Source: Rhodanobacter denitrificans
Lineage (GTDB): Bacteria; Pseudomonadota; Gammaproteobacteria; Xanthomonadales; Rhodanobacteraceae
Assembly (NCBI GenBank): GCA_003241385.1
Contig: QFPO01000026.1
Coordinates: 1 to 42,048 of the forward strand
Reading direction: 5' to 3'
Length of the DNA stretch: 42,048 bases
Positions 1 to 10,000 of this stretch are shown here, in pieces (positions within the stretch are counted from its first letter, which is position 1; each line of letters opens with the position of its first letter). The notes beneath the pieces are model-generated. The model did no database searches and had not been told where the DNA came from. It was given only the letters and a program-made list of their open reading frames with translations. The position numbers and the translations under genes are program-made.

Positions 1-7
1 CAAGAGA

Positions 8-30
8 AAGAATGTCAGGGAGACATTCTT
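8..30. repeat. 9-bp inverted repeat at the left edge of repeat copy A
   Basis: Perfect arms AAGAATGTC and GACATTCTT are separated by the five bases AGGGA. The structure directly abuts dispersed repeat copy A and has no counterpart visible at copy B. Copy C is cut by the end of the window before this point, so whether the hairpin belongs to the repeat unit cannot be judged here. Confidence 0.5.
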
Positions 31-122
31 GACGTCGCGCCAGCGACGGCCCGAAGGGCGGCCGCCAGGGAGGGTGGGCCGCCAAAGTCACCCGCTCGCA
101 CAGCGAGCGGAAGCTCTTGCTC
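25..122 (+). repeat. Dispersed intergenic hairpin repeat, copy A
   Basis: About 98 bp that match, in reverse orientation, the last 99 bases of the window with only about nine differences by eye. The unit has three stacked hairpins: CGTCGC/GCGACG (33-48), GCCC-GAA-GGGC (49-59) and CCGCTCGC-ACA-GCGAGCGG (92-110). The 3' core AAGTCACCCGCTCGC plus the following GCGAGCGGAAGCTCTTGCTC also occurs near 16.75 kb. It can be read as an open frame in several phases, but the frames differ between copies, so it is not coding. It resembles REP/BIME-like elements; no RAYT transposase is seen nearby. Confidence 0.8.
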
Positions 123-285
123 TGATTCTTCCGCTTGAATTTTCAGCGGATCGACGACCCGAAAAGAACAAAGTCAAGACCGGCATCGACATCGAAGCCC
201 AAAACGCTTCCGATCGCTCGAAAGCAAAAGCAGACACGAAGCAGCAGTCGAACCGAACCATCCGCCCGAACGGGTCAGAACCCGA
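123..285. other. Non-coding stretch between repeat A and the first gene
   Basis: No gene supported. It lies downstream of the first minus-strand gene. Small hairpins are present (for example CCCG-AA-CGGG near 268-277), but none is followed by a T-run on the minus strand, so no terminator is called. Confidence 0.5.
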
Positions 286-3135
286 TCAGTTGGCGCTGCC
301 GACGATCAGGTTGTCCAACGTCGACCAGAAGAACGGGGCCGAGCCGGGGACCGCTTCCGGCGCATCGATCGTGAGACTCGTGATCGGTGCGCTGGTCGTG
401 AAGCCGCGGAACGTGCTCGAACCGCTGACGGTGACCGTCTCGACCGTGCCGTCGCTCAGGGTGATGACGACCGGCGAGCCGGTCGGCTGCACCGAGATGT
501 CGGTCGCCCAGAAGTTACCGCCGACCGCATTCACCGGCGTGGTGAACGTGATGACGATCTGGTCGCCCGCATTGTCGGTCGAGATGATGCCCGGGTCGTT
601 GTACAGACCGCTGACCGCACCGGCCTGCGTGAACACCGAGTACGAGTAGCCACTGCCCGAGAACGGCATCGGACTGCTCACGGCGCCGGTCGGGATGCCG
701 GTGAAGGCTTCCTCGTAGAACGTCGCGCCGATCGCGGCCAGGAACGCCGTACGGTCGGTGTAGACGGCCGGACCGCTACCGCCGCAGCTACCGTCGGACT
801 CGTCGTCGAAGCCGTTCGCGAAGATGCGATCGCTCGGGCACGGCGCGGTCACGTCGAGCGTCACCGGCACCTGGACCAGCGGAGTGGCCGCATCGTTGCT
901 GGCCACGCACAGCGTCGCCGTGTACGACTCGCCCGCAGTCAGGCCGGTGGCGTCGACGCCGACGGTCACGTCGGTCGAGCTGGCCGGACCGACCGCACCG
1001 CTGGCCGGCGTCACGCTGAGCCACGGCACGTCGGACGGCGCCGCGCAACCGGCCGGCGGACCGCCGGCGCCCAGATTGACGACCATCACCAGATGGAAGT
1101 CCGGGAAGCCGATGCCGGCCGTCGGAGTCGGCGAGGTGATCGAGCAGGCGGTCGACGAGATGAACGCGGTATGCGTCTGGGCCGAGCTGTTGCCGCCCGG
1201 GAACAGACGACCCGAGCCGGCCGGCACGCCGTCGACGTGATACTCCACGACGAGATCGACGCCGGACGTGTCGGCGATCGTCGCGCCGGTGATCGGCACA
1301 GTGGTGGTGGTCAACGTGCCGCCGACGGTGCCGGTGCCGGTACCGATCAGCGTGAGCTGGGCGGTCGGGATCGTGTCGACCGCAACGCTGCTCGGGATCG
1401 TGTAGACGTTGATCGTGACCGGCATGGTCGGCCCGACTTCGGACGCGACCGTGACGGTGTTGACCTGCGTGCTACCGCTGATGCCGTGCTCGCTGAAGTA
1501 GAAACGGCGCCACCAGCTGTTGTCGGCGGTGCTGCCGGTCGCCACGTCGCCGGAACCGCAACCGACGCCGTTGTCGGCTTCCGGTGCGTTCGAGGCGGTC
1601 TGCGAGATGTCCACCGTGGTGCCGAACGGCGTCTCGACCGAGCGCAGCTCGATCTCGCGGCCGCGCAGCGGGTTCACCTGGACCGCACCCTTCGGCGAAG
1701 CCGGCGTCGCCATGCTCAGCGCCTTGCCGAGCGAGACGTCGCCGATGTCGATCGACGCGTCACGACCGCTGCGCGAACGCAGGACCGACTCGTAGCCGCG
1801 CGGAGCGGCTGCCGTCGGAGCGGCGGCCTCGTCGATCGTGAAGTTCAGCGTGCCGCCGCCGGTGTTGGCGATCGTCAGCGGGCTGGTGCCCGTGGCGTCC
1901 GGTGCGACCGAGAAGCTCAGCGAGCCCGGCGTGACCGCGATGACCGGATCGGTCGGCGCAGTGCCGGCGGTGAGCTCGACCGTGTCGACCCACAGGCCAT
2001 TCGGTGCATCGGCTGCGACCGAGGAGTCGTTGGCGACGCGCCAGCGCAGCACCACCGACTGACCGGCTGCCGAAGCCGGCAGTTCGACCGTGGAGGTGGC
2101 ATAGGTCGGCGTCTGCTCGCCGGTCCAGGCCTGGCGGCCGCCGATCGGGCTGCCCCACGCGGTGCTGATCGTGCCGTTGTAGCCGCCGGCGGTGAAGCTG
2201 CCGCCCGCGGTCACGATGTCGGTGAACGCGCCGCCGTTGATCGCGATTTCGAGCACCGCACCGTCGAAGCCTTCCTCGAGGTTGTACGCGAAGCGGAAGT
2301 TCAGCACGCCGCCCGTGGCCGGCACGGTGATCGCCGGACTGTCGAGATAGGAGTTGCCGACCGTGGTCTGCTCGGACGCATAGGCTGCGTTCGGTGCCGT
2401 GTCGACCAGGGTGGTCTGCGTCACGAACGGCGCGCCCGAACCATCGGACGTCGAGGTCCAGTCGGCCGGCAGCGCCGGGGCGGTCACGTCGTCGAAGTCC
2501 CAGGCATCGCCACCGCCGCCACCGCCGGTGACGGTGATCGTGTAGTCCTCGGCCTGGCCGTAGCCGGCCGTGTTGCACGGCGTCGGATAGGTCGGCGGCG
2601 TGGTGCCGGTGTACTTCTTCTGCACGCGCATGCGCGTGGAGCCGGGCAGCGCGGTCGCCGGCACGGCGATCGTGTTGGTCGCCTGGATGCCGTCGGCACC
2701 GGTGCTGTTGACGATCGTGCCGACCTGGAACAGCTCGTCACCCGCGAACGAACCGTCTTGGTTCCAGTCGATGTAGGCCATGACGGCCGTCGTGAAGGCG
2801 CCGTCGGTATTGCCTTCGACCGCGATCGGATAGCTCGCCCCCGGATCCACCGTGCCGGTGACGGCGGTGAAGTCCTGATGTGGCGGCTGTGTGCTCGGTG
2901 ATCCGACCGTGGTCGGCGAGCTGTTGTCGATGCCGGCGAATACCACGCGGCTGATCGGCTCGACGTTGTTGCTGAACCCTTCCGCGCAATACGGCGCGGG
3001 GAAGGCCCCGGCCGGCGTGGTGGCGCTCAGGGTAGTGAACGGCAAGGCCGTCGCCCACCGTGCTTGCTGCACACCCGCGGCTCCGGCAATGCCGGTCGCG
3101 AGGCAGGCAAGAACTGCCAGACTCAATCGCTTCAT
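286..3135 (-). CDS. Secreted multidomain protein with GEVED, BACON-like and DRIFANGFD-motif regions
   Basis: 949 aa. The start is taken at MKRLSLAVLACLATGIAGAA, a clear Sec signal peptide preceded by AGGGG seven bases upstream of ATG; a longer open frame upstream has no signal. Residues about 100-203 match a GEVED domain (AYIDWNQDG, GQAEDYTI). A glycine linker follows, then a beta-rich adhesin-like region (210-392). Residues 396-440 and 698-762 look like the two halves of one BACON/ASH-type beta domain (ITVTPGSLSFSV-type start, then DVPWLSVTPASGAVG), with about 255 residues inserted between them. CPSDRIFANGFD lies at 766-777, followed by a C-terminal domain of about 160 aa that begins YTDRTAFLAAIG, as in PEP-CTERM-type extracellular proteins. 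No catalytic site is recognised; probably a surface or secreted structural/adhesive protein. Confidence 0.85.
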   Translation of the reverse strand: MKRLSLAVLACLATGIAGAAGVQQARWATALPFTTLSATTPAGAFPAPYCAEGFSNNVEPISRVVFAGIDNSSPTTVGSPSTQPPHQDFTAVTGTVDPGASYPIAVEGNTDGAFTTAVMAYIDWNQDGSFAGDELFQVGTIVNSTGADGIQATNTIAVPATALPGSTRMRVQKKYTGTTPPTYPTPCNTAGYGQAEDYTITVTGGGGGGDAWDFDDVTAPALPADWTSTSDGSGAPFVTQTTLVDTAPNAAYASEQTTVGNSYLDSPAITVPATGGVLNFRFAYNLEEGFDGAVLEIAINGGAFTDIVTAGGSFTAGGYNGTISTAWGSPIGGRQAWTGEQTPTYATSTVELPASAAGQSVVLRWRVANDSSVAADAPNGLWVDTVELTAGTAPTDPVIAVTPGSLSFSVAPDATGTSPLTIANTGGGTLNFTIDEAAAPTAAAPRGYESVLRSRSGRDASIDIGDVSLGKALSMATPASPKGAVQVNPLRGREIELRSVETPFGTTVDISQTASNAPEADNGVGCGSGDVATGSTADNSWWRRFYFSEHGISGSTQVNTVTVASEVGPTMPVTINVYTIPSSVAVDTIPTAQLTLIGTGTGTVGGTLTTTTVPITGATIADTSGVDLVVEYHVDGVPAGSGRLFPGGNSSAQTHTAFISSTACSITSPTPTAGIGFPDFHLVMVVNLGAGGPPAGCAAPSDVPWLSVTPASGAVGPASSTDVTVGVDATGLTAGESYTATLCVASNDAATPLVQVPVTLDVTAPCPSDRIFANGFDDESDGSCGGSGPAVYTDRTAFLAAIGATFYEEAFTGIPTGAVSSPMPFSGSGYSYSVFTQAGAVSGLYNDPGIISTDNAGDQIVITFTTPVNAVGGNFWATDISVQPTGSPVVITLSDGTVETVTVSGSSTFRGFTTSAPITSLTIDAPEAVPGSAPFFWSTLDNLIVGSAN

Positions 3136-3477
3136 GTTGTAACCCCTAGTCGGTTTCGATGATCTCTCCACGCGGGGAAGAGGCCCGCGCGGTTTCGTGA
3201 ATAGGGCCGTCCAGCCCAGCAACTTTCACAAACGAACTCGAAGAACAGCCTGCACGTAAATCTTCCGCGACATCTCCATTACGAAAACGTTCACGGACTA
3301 TATGTCTGGCGTCTGGCCCCGGCAAGCGTTTTGGCGAGTCGTGATCGCGGTCACTGACAGAATCGCGCAACGGCGTGCCGATTAGTTTCACAAGCAACCG
3401 AATCCGCCGCGAGCATGCGCACTCGGACGGCGTCCGTGCGCCATGTCGCCATTGCAGAGGCGCGCAGCGGGCCTCGT
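3136..3477. other. Intergenic region upstream of the secreted protein and downstream of uup
   Basis: About 340 bp with no supported gene; open frames crossing it are antisense shadows of uup. It must hold the promoter of the secreted protein gene (reading minus). One hairpin is evident at 3417-3441: GCGCAC-tc-GGAC-ggc-GTCC-GTGCGC. It could end uup transcription, but there is no T-run after it on the minus strand. Confidence 0.45.
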
Positions 3478-5358
3478 TCAGCCTTCGAGTTCGGCCCAGC
3501 GTGCGTAGGCGGCGTCGAGCCGGCCCTGGACGTCGGCCAGGCGCTGATGATGCGCTGCGACATCGGCCGCGGCCTGCCGGTAAAACGCCGGCTCGGCGGC
3601 CGCGGCGGCGAGCGCGGCGACCTCGTTTTCGAGCGCCTCGATCTGCGCCGGCAGCTGCTCGAGCTCGCGCTGCTCCTTGTAGCTCGACTTGCGGCGCTCG
3701 GGCGCCGGCCGCTGCGGCGTCGCCGGTGCCGGTGCCGTCGTCTGCGTCCCCGCCGGTCGGCGTGCCTCGGCCGGCGGTGGCGAACGCTGACGCAGCCAAT
3801 CGGTGTAGCCGCCGACGTACTCGCCGACGCGGCCGTCGCCTTCCATGACCAGGGTCGAGGTCACGACCTGGTCGATGAAGTCGCGATCGTGGCTGACCAG
3901 CAGCAGCGTGCCGGCATAGTCGGCGAGCAGTTCCTCGAGCAGCTCGAGCGTCTCCACATCCAGGTCGTTGGTCGGCTCGTCCATGACCAGCAGGTTCGAC
4001 GGCTGCGCGAACAATCGTGCCAGCAGCAGCCGGTTGCGCTCGCCGCCGGACAGACGCGTGATCGGCGCGCGTGCGCGCTCGGGCGTGAACAGGAAATCCT
4101 GCAGATAGCCGAGCACGTGCTTGCGGCGTCCGCCGACCTCGATGAACTCGCGCCCCTCGGCGACGTTGTCGAGCGCGTTCCAGTCCTCGCGCAGGCTCGC
4201 GCGGTACTGGTCGAAGTACGCGATCTGCAGGTTCGATCCGGTCACGATCTCGCCGCTGCGCGGCGCGAGCTGTCCGAGCAGCAGCTTGAGCAGGGTCGTC
4301 TTGCCGCTGCCGTTGGGCCCGATCAGACCGATCCGGTCGCCGCGCAGGATCGTCGTCGAAAAATCGCGGATCAGGTCGGTCGCGCCGTGGCCGAACGAGA
4401 CCTCGCGCGCCTGGATCACGCGGCGCCCGGAGCTCTCGGCCGCGCCGGCCTCCATGCGCACCCGGCCGACCTGCTCGCGGCGTGCGGCGCGCTCGCGGCG
4501 CATCGCCTCGAGCCGCCGCACGCGGCCTTCGTCGCGCGTGCGGCGCGCCTTGATGCCCTGCCGGATCCAGACCTCTTCCTGCGCGAGCAGCTTGTCGAAG
4601 CGCGCCAGTTCCTGCGCCTCGGCGTTGAGGCGTTCCTCGCGGCGGCGCAGATAGTTGTCCCAGTCGCCGGGCCAGCTGCTGAGGCGGCCGCGGTCGATCT
4701 CGACGATGCGCGTGGCCAGCGCACGCAGGAAGCGGCGATCGTGCGTCACGAACACCAGGCTGCCGGACCAGCCGAGCAGGAACCGCTCGAGCCAGTCGAT
4801 CGCCTCGATGTCCAGATGGTTGGTCGGCTCGTCGAGCAGCAGCAGGTCCGGCCCGGCGACCAGCGCGCGTGCCAGCAGCACGCGGCGCTTCATGCCGCCG
4901 GAGAGCCGGCCGAACACCGCCGCGCCGTCGAGGCCGAGCCGGCTCAGCGTCTCCTCGACGCGCCGCTCGACGTCCCAGCCCTGCCCGGCCTCGATGCGCG
5001 CCTGCACGGCGCCGAGCGCCTCGGCGTCGACGTCGTCGGCGTGGGCCAGGCGATGAAAACGCGCCAGCAGCACGCCGATCTCCCCGAAGCCGGCAGCGAC
5101 CACGTCGAACACGCTGCCGTCGGTGCCTTCGGGCACCTCCTGCTCGAGCCGCGCGATGCGCAGGCCGTCCTGGCGGCGGATGTCGCCGTCGTCGGCCTGG
5201 ATCTCGCCGGCGAGCAGGCGCAGCAGCGTCGACTTGCCGACGCCGTTGCGGCCGATCAACGCGACGCGCTCGCCCGGTTCGATCGAGAAGTCGGCCTTGT
5301 CGAACAGCAAGGGGCCGCCGACGCCGTAGTCGACGGCGTTGAGAGTGATCAATGCCAT
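3478..5358 (-). CDS. uup: ABC-F family ATPase Uup
   Basis: 626 aa. A soluble ABC-F ATPase with two nucleotide-binding domains and no membrane segment. Walker A of domain 1 is GRNGVGKST (36-44), its signature is LSGGMKRR and its Walker B LLLLDEPTNHLDIEAI. Domain 2 has GPNGSGKTT, LSGGERNR and LVMDEPTNDLDVETL. The charged linker between them and the C-terminal arm KSSYKEQRELEQLPAQIEALE, a coiled coil to the end, are typical of Uup rather than EttA or the antibiotic-protection types. Uup proteins act on ribosomes and branched DNA intermediates and affect precise excision of transposons. No Shine-Dalgarno is visible; TAGAAT lies exactly six bases before ATG, which suggests a leaderless transcript. 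Confidence 0.93.
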   Translation of the reverse strand: MALITLNAVDYGVGGPLLFDKADFSIEPGERVALIGRNGVGKSTLLRLLAGEIQADDGDIRRQDGLRIARLEQEVPEGTDGSVFDVVAAGFGEIGVLLARFHRLAHADDVDAEALGAVQARIEAGQGWDVERRVEETLSRLGLDGAAVFGRLSGGMKRRVLLARALVAGPDLLLLDEPTNHLDIEAIDWLERFLLGWSGSLVFVTHDRRFLRALATRIVEIDRGRLSSWPGDWDNYLRRREERLNAEAQELARFDKLLAQEEVWIRQGIKARRTRDEGRVRRLEAMRRERAARREQVGRVRMEAGAAESSGRRVIQAREVSFGHGATDLIRDFSTTILRGDRIGLIGPNGSGKTTLLKLLLGQLAPRSGEIVTGSNLQIAYFDQYRASLREDWNALDNVAEGREFIEVGGRRKHVLGYLQDFLFTPERARAPITRLSGGERNRLLLARLFAQPSNLLVMDEPTNDLDVETLELLEELLADYAGTLLLVSHDRDFIDQVVTSTLVMEGDGRVGEYVGGYTDWLRQRSPPPAEARRPAGTQTTAPAPATPQRPAPERRKSSYKEQRELEQLPAQIEALENEVAALAAAAAEPAFYRQAAADVAAHHQRLADVQGRLDAAYARWAELEG

Positions 5359-5370
5359 GCCGGCATTCTA
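5359..5370 (-). promoter_or_regulatory. Candidate -10 element of a leaderless uup transcript
   Basis: On the minus strand TAGAAT is followed by GCCGGC and then the ATG of uup, so a start about 6-7 bases after the -10 would fall on the A of ATG. No good -35 is visible. The same spacing is seen before selO, the ArsR gene and the ECF sigma gene. Confidence 0.4.
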
Positions 5371-5428
5371 GGCGTTGCGCGCAGCGGCCGCGAAGAAGCC
5401 GTCGCGCACGGCGCCGCGCCGGCGCGAC

Positions 5429-6988
5429 TCACGAACTGCACGAGAGCATCGAGCAGCCGGGCCGGTCGCGCGCCCAGTCCGGCCGTCGCACCGCATAGGC
5501 CTCGCGGCCGGGCTGGTCCTCGTACGGACGGCGCATGACCTCGAGCAGTTCGGCGATGCCGTCCACGTCGCCGGCCTCGGCACGGTCGATCGCCTGCTGC
5601 GCGAGGTAGTTGCGCAGCACGTAGCGCGGATTGTTCGCGACGAGCAGCGCTCGGCGCTGCGCAGGCGATTGCGGATCGGTCGCGAGCCGCGCCGCATAGC
5701 GCGCAAGCCAGTCGCGCAGCGTCGCGGCGCCGCGCTCGGCGGCGGCGGCGTCGTAGCAGGCCGGCTCGAACGGCTGCGCCGAGGGCGCCTGCGGATCGAG
5801 CTCGGCGAGCGCGCGGAACGCCAGCGTCATGTCGACCTGCGCCAGGCGCATCCAGTCCTGGAACGCCTGCATCAGCTCGGCATCGCCGTCGCGCAGCTCG
5901 GCCAGGCCGAGCTTGCCGGCGATCGTCGCGCGCTCGGCCGCCGCGTAGACCTCGACGTAGCGGTCGAGTCCGGCCTGCAGCGGTTCGGCCGATGCGAACA
6001 GGCCCGACAGCGCCTGCGCGAGCCGCGTCAGGTTCCAGTACGCGACCGCCGGCTGCTGGCCGAAGCGGTAGCGCCGGTGCTGGCGATCGGTGATGTTCGG
6101 CGTCCAGTCCGGATCGTAGTCGTCGATCCAGCCGTACGGTCCGTAGTCGATCGTCAGGCCGAGGATCGACAGATTGTCGGTGTTCATGACGCCGTGCACG
6201 AAGCCCACGCGCATCCACTCGGCGATCAGGCGCGCCGTGCGCGCGCAGACCTCGCCGAACCAGTCGGCGCGACGCGTGTCGGCCGCTCCGGTCAGTGCCG
6301 GAAAGTGATGCGCGATCGTGTAGTCGACCAGCTGCGCGAGCAGCGTGCCGTCGCCGCGCGCGGCCGGCAGCTCGAAATGGCCGAAGCGGATGAACGAGGG
6401 CGCCGCGCGGCAGACGATCGCGCCCGGTTCGGCGCGCGGATGACCGTCGTAGAGCAGGTCGCGCACGACCGCCTCGCCGGTGCCGATCAAACACAGCGCG
6501 CGCGTGGTCGGCACGCCGAGGTGATGCATCGCCTCGCTGCACAGGAACTCGCGCACCGACGAGCGCAGCACGGCGCGGCCGTCGGCGCCGCGCGAGTACG
6601 GCGTCGGCCCTGCGCCTTTGAGCTGCAGCTCCCAGCGCTCGCCGTCGACGCCGATCGCCTCGCCGAGCGCGATCGCGCGGCCGTCGCCGAGTTGGCCGGC
6701 CCAATGGCCGAACTGATGACCGCCGTAGTTCGTCGCATACGGCTGCATGCCCGGCAGCAGGCGGTTGCCGGCGAAGGCCTGCACGAACGCGGGTGACGCG
6801 AGATCGGCCTCGGACAGGCCGAGCCGCCCGGCCATCTCGCGCGACCAGGCGATCAGCCGCGGTGCGGCGACCGACGTCGGCGCGACCTGGCTGTAGGCTG
6901 CGCCGTGCACCTGGCGCGGCCCGAGCGCATGGCCCGGATCGGCCGGCAGTTCACGGATGAAGGCATTGTCGAAGACGAGATCGCGCAT
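5429..6988 (-). CDS. selO: Protein adenylyltransferase SelO (YdiU)
   Basis: 519 aa. SelO has a pseudokinase fold that binds ATP in inverted orientation and transfers AMP to Ser/Thr/Tyr of client proteins in redox stress. The start MRDLVFDNAFIRELPAD is the family N-terminus; a longer open frame upstream is low-complexity and discarded. Family blocks are present: LPGMQPYATNYGGHQFG, the ELQLKGAGPTPYSR substrate-side motif, FLCSEAMHHLGVPTTRAL, and HGVMNTDNLSILGLTIDYGP with the catalytic-loop Asp-Asn. The protein ends in CSS, so cysteine stands at the third position from the end, where animal SelO has selenocysteine and E. coli SelO has a redox-active Cys. TATCAT sits six bases before ATG, so the mRNA may be leaderless. 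Confidence 0.95.
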   Translation of the reverse strand: MRDLVFDNAFIRELPADPGHALGPRQVHGAAYSQVAPTSVAAPRLIAWSREMAGRLGLSEADLASPAFVQAFAGNRLLPGMQPYATNYGGHQFGHWAGQLGDGRAIALGEAIGVDGERWELQLKGAGPTPYSRGADGRAVLRSSVREFLCSEAMHHLGVPTTRALCLIGTGEAVVRDLLYDGHPRAEPGAIVCRAAPSFIRFGHFELPAARGDGTLLAQLVDYTIAHHFPALTGAADTRRADWFGEVCARTARLIAEWMRVGFVHGVMNTDNLSILGLTIDYGPYGWIDDYDPDWTPNITDRQHRRYRFGQQPAVAYWNLTRLAQALSGLFASAEPLQAGLDRYVEVYAAAERATIAGKLGLAELRDGDAELMQAFQDWMRLAQVDMTLAFRALAELDPQAPSAQPFEPACYDAAAAERGAATLRDWLARYAARLATDPQSPAQRRALLVANNPRYVLRNYLAQQAIDRAEAGDVDGIAELLEVMRRPYEDQPGREAYAVRRPDWARDRPGCSMLSCSS

Positions 6989-7000
6989 CGGCGCATGATA
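6989..7000 (-). promoter_or_regulatory. Candidate -10 element of a leaderless selO transcript
   Basis: Minus strand: TATCAT, then GCGCCG, then ATG. The spacing and the GCGCCGATG context are identical to those before the ArsR gene at 15188. No Shine-Dalgarno is present and no convincing -35 is seen. Confidence 0.4.
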
Positions 7001-7073
7001 CCGGGCCGGCCTGAACCTCCCGTCGCAGCGGACCGGTCGCGACGCCCGTGACGGACGCCGCGACGGTGCGCCT

Positions 7074-10000
7074 TCAGCGCGTGCGCACCGGGAACGGCTG
7101 GCGCTGCGTCGACGGCGACGGCTGCCGCTCGAGCGCGGCGAGCGCGACCGCGATCGCGCGATCGAGCTGCGGATCGCGCCCGGCGTTGACCTCGGCCGGC
7201 CACTGCTCGACCTCGATGTCGGGCGGGACGCCGACGTTCTCGATCGCATAGCCCTCCTCGGTGCGGATCGCCAGGTTCGGCGCGGTCACCGAGCCGCCGT
7301 CCATCAGCGTCGGAAAGCCGAGGATGCCGACCAAGCCGCCCCAGGTGCGCTTGCCGACCACCGGTCCGAGCTGGAAGCGCTTGAACATCCAAGGCAGCAG
7401 ATCGCCGCCGGAGCCGGCGGTCTCGTCGGTGATCATGACCTTCGGTCCGAAGATCGCGCCGCGCGGACTGACCAGCTCGTCTCCGTAGCGCAGCGTCCAG
7501 TGCGCGATCGGCTGCCGGCGCAGGATGTCGATGTAGTAGTCGGCGATCAGACCGCCGCCGTTGAAGCGCTCGTCGACGACGATGCCGGCGCGGTCGGACT
7601 GCGGGTAGAACCAGCGTTTGAAACTGGCGTGGCCGTTCTCGGCGGTGTCGGGCACGTGCACGTAGGCCAGGCGGCCGCCGCTCTTCTCGGTCACGTAGCG
7701 CTGGTTGCGCTCGACCCAGTCGAGGTAGCGCAGGCCGCGCTCCTCGCCGACCGGCACGACGACGACGTCGCGCGCGCCCTTGCCGTCCGGACTCGGACCG
7801 ACCGTCAGGCGGACCTGGCGGTCGACACGGTTCTCGAATGGCGCGTAGACGCTGGTCGGCGCGTGCAGCGGCACGCCGTCGACCGCCAGCAGATACTCGC
7901 CGGCCTTGACCTCGACGCCCGGCGTGCGCAGCGGCGAGCGCAGATCCGGATTCCAGTTGAGGCCGCCGAGCACCTTGGCGAACCGGTAGCGGCCGCCCTC
8001 GACCGTGTAGTCGGCGCCGAGCAGGCCGACGGGCACCTTCTGCGGCGCCAGCGGGTAGTCGCCCGGCGACAGATAGCTGTGGCCGACCGCGAGCTCGCTC
8101 AGCATCATGCGGATCACGCGGTCCAGATCGGCGCGCGTCGCCAGATGCGGCAGGAAGGCGCGGTACTTCTCGCGCATCGCATTCCAGTCGGCGCCGTGGT
8201 AGTTGGTCGCGTAGAAGTAGTCGCGGTTGATGCGCCAGGCGTCGTCGAGGATCTGCGCCCATTCGGCGCGCGGATCGACCGCGACCGAAATGCGGTCCAG
8301 CGCGAGCTTGCCCTTGCCCTGCGGCAGCTCGTCCTTGACCTCGCCGACGAACCAGTCCTGTCCGATCCGCCAGGCGATGCGCTTGCCGTCGTCGGACAGC
8401 ATGAAGCGCTCGACGTTGCGCGCCAGCGTCTTGGTCTCGCGCGATTCGAGCGAGTAGCGCTTGAGCTCGGCGGCGCCGCCGAAGGCCTCGAACGAGGTGC
8501 GGCCGACCGTCTCTAGGAAGAAGATCTCGCCGCTGGCGCCGACGGCCAGGCCGTGCCGCGTCGCCTCCCCGACCGGCAGCGCGACGATGCGGTCCTCGAT
8601 GCCTTCGGCGTCGATGCGCACGACCGGCGGCTTCTTCCCGCCGTCCTTGCCGTCCTCGTCCTTCTTGCCGTTCTTGTCGTCCGCCTTCTCTCCACCCAAG
8701 GCGACCTCGTCGCTCTGCGGCGGCACCGGGTTCGGGCCGTCGCGGCGCAGCGTGATCGCATAGAGCCCATGGCGCATCGCATTGTCGATGCTGATCTGCG
8801 AGAACCAGTCCTTGAGCGGACCGGCGTCGGTCGAGGCCAGCACGTAGAGGAACTCGCCGTTCGGATCGAACACCGGCTGCACCATCTCGGTCAGGCCGTC
8901 GGTCAGCCGCAGCGAGCGGCCGCTCTCGACCGACCAGGCGTAGACGGTCTGGATCAGGCCGGCGTTCTGCACCGTGTAGGCGAGCCAGCGCGAGTCGGGC
9001 GACCAGTTCGCGCTCATCAGATCCAGCGGCGTGTAGACCGGCTCGGACGCGATCCTGGTCGTGCGGCCGCTGGCCAGGTCGATCACCCACAGCGACTGGC
9101 TGTTGTCCTGATAGGCGATGCGCTTGCCGTCCGGCGAGAACAGCGGCGTGTCGTAATAGCCGGCGCCGTCGAGCGCGTAGCGACGCGGCGTGCCGCTGCC
9201 GTCCTGCTCGCCGACGTACAGCGCGTACTCGCCGTCGGCATCGGAAAACCAGGCGATGCGCCTGCCGTCGTGCGACCAGGCCGGCGAGTGGTCGTTGGCG
9301 CCGGTCGAGCGCGTCAGCTGGCGCGGATCGCCCTTCTCGGCCGGCACCGTGACGATCTCGCCGCGGTAGTTGAACGCGATGCGCTTGAGGTCCGGCGAGG
9401 CGGCCGCCTCGCGCACCCATTTGACGTCGGAGACCTGGCGCGGCCGCGTCTCGACCAGGTCCGACACCACCGACAGGCGGATCGGCGCCACCGTGCCGCT
9501 CGCCGTGTCGACCTGATGCAAACGGCCGCCCTGCTCGAACACGATCACGCCGGACCGATCGGCGCTCGGCGAGGTCACCGGAAAGCCGGTCAACGCGGTC
9601 AGCGCGGTCGCCCGGCCGGCGACCGCGTCGTAACGATAGAGATTGAACTCGCCGTCGCGGTCGGAATTGAAGTACAGCGTGTCGCCGATCCACATCGGGT
9701 CGGTGTCGTTGCTGCCGCCGGCCGGCTTGGCGACTTCGCGCACCGCATAGTCGGCCAGGTTCATCAGCCAGATGCGGCTCTGCGTGCCGCCGCGATAGTG
9801 CTTCCACTGCGCGAACGCCTCGGCATTCGGCGTGTAGGCCAGCGTCCCGCCGTCCGGCGACAGCGCCGCCTTGGAACCGGACGGCACCGGCAGGCGCTTG
9901 GGCACGCCGCCGCCGACCGGCACCGTGTACAGATAGGTCAGCCGCCGCGTGAAATGGCCTTCCTCGGACTGGAACAGGATCTGGCCGTCCGGCGTGAAGC

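Noticed and set aside
1..285. Small proteins encoded in repeat copies (for example TSRQRRPEGR-type peptides)
   Set aside because: The frames differ between copies A, B and C and lack ribosome-binding sites; conservation is at the DNA level.
5429..6988. Selenocysteine in SelO
   Set aside because: The third residue from the end is encoded by a cysteine codon, not TGA, and the reading frame continues through it to a normal stop.
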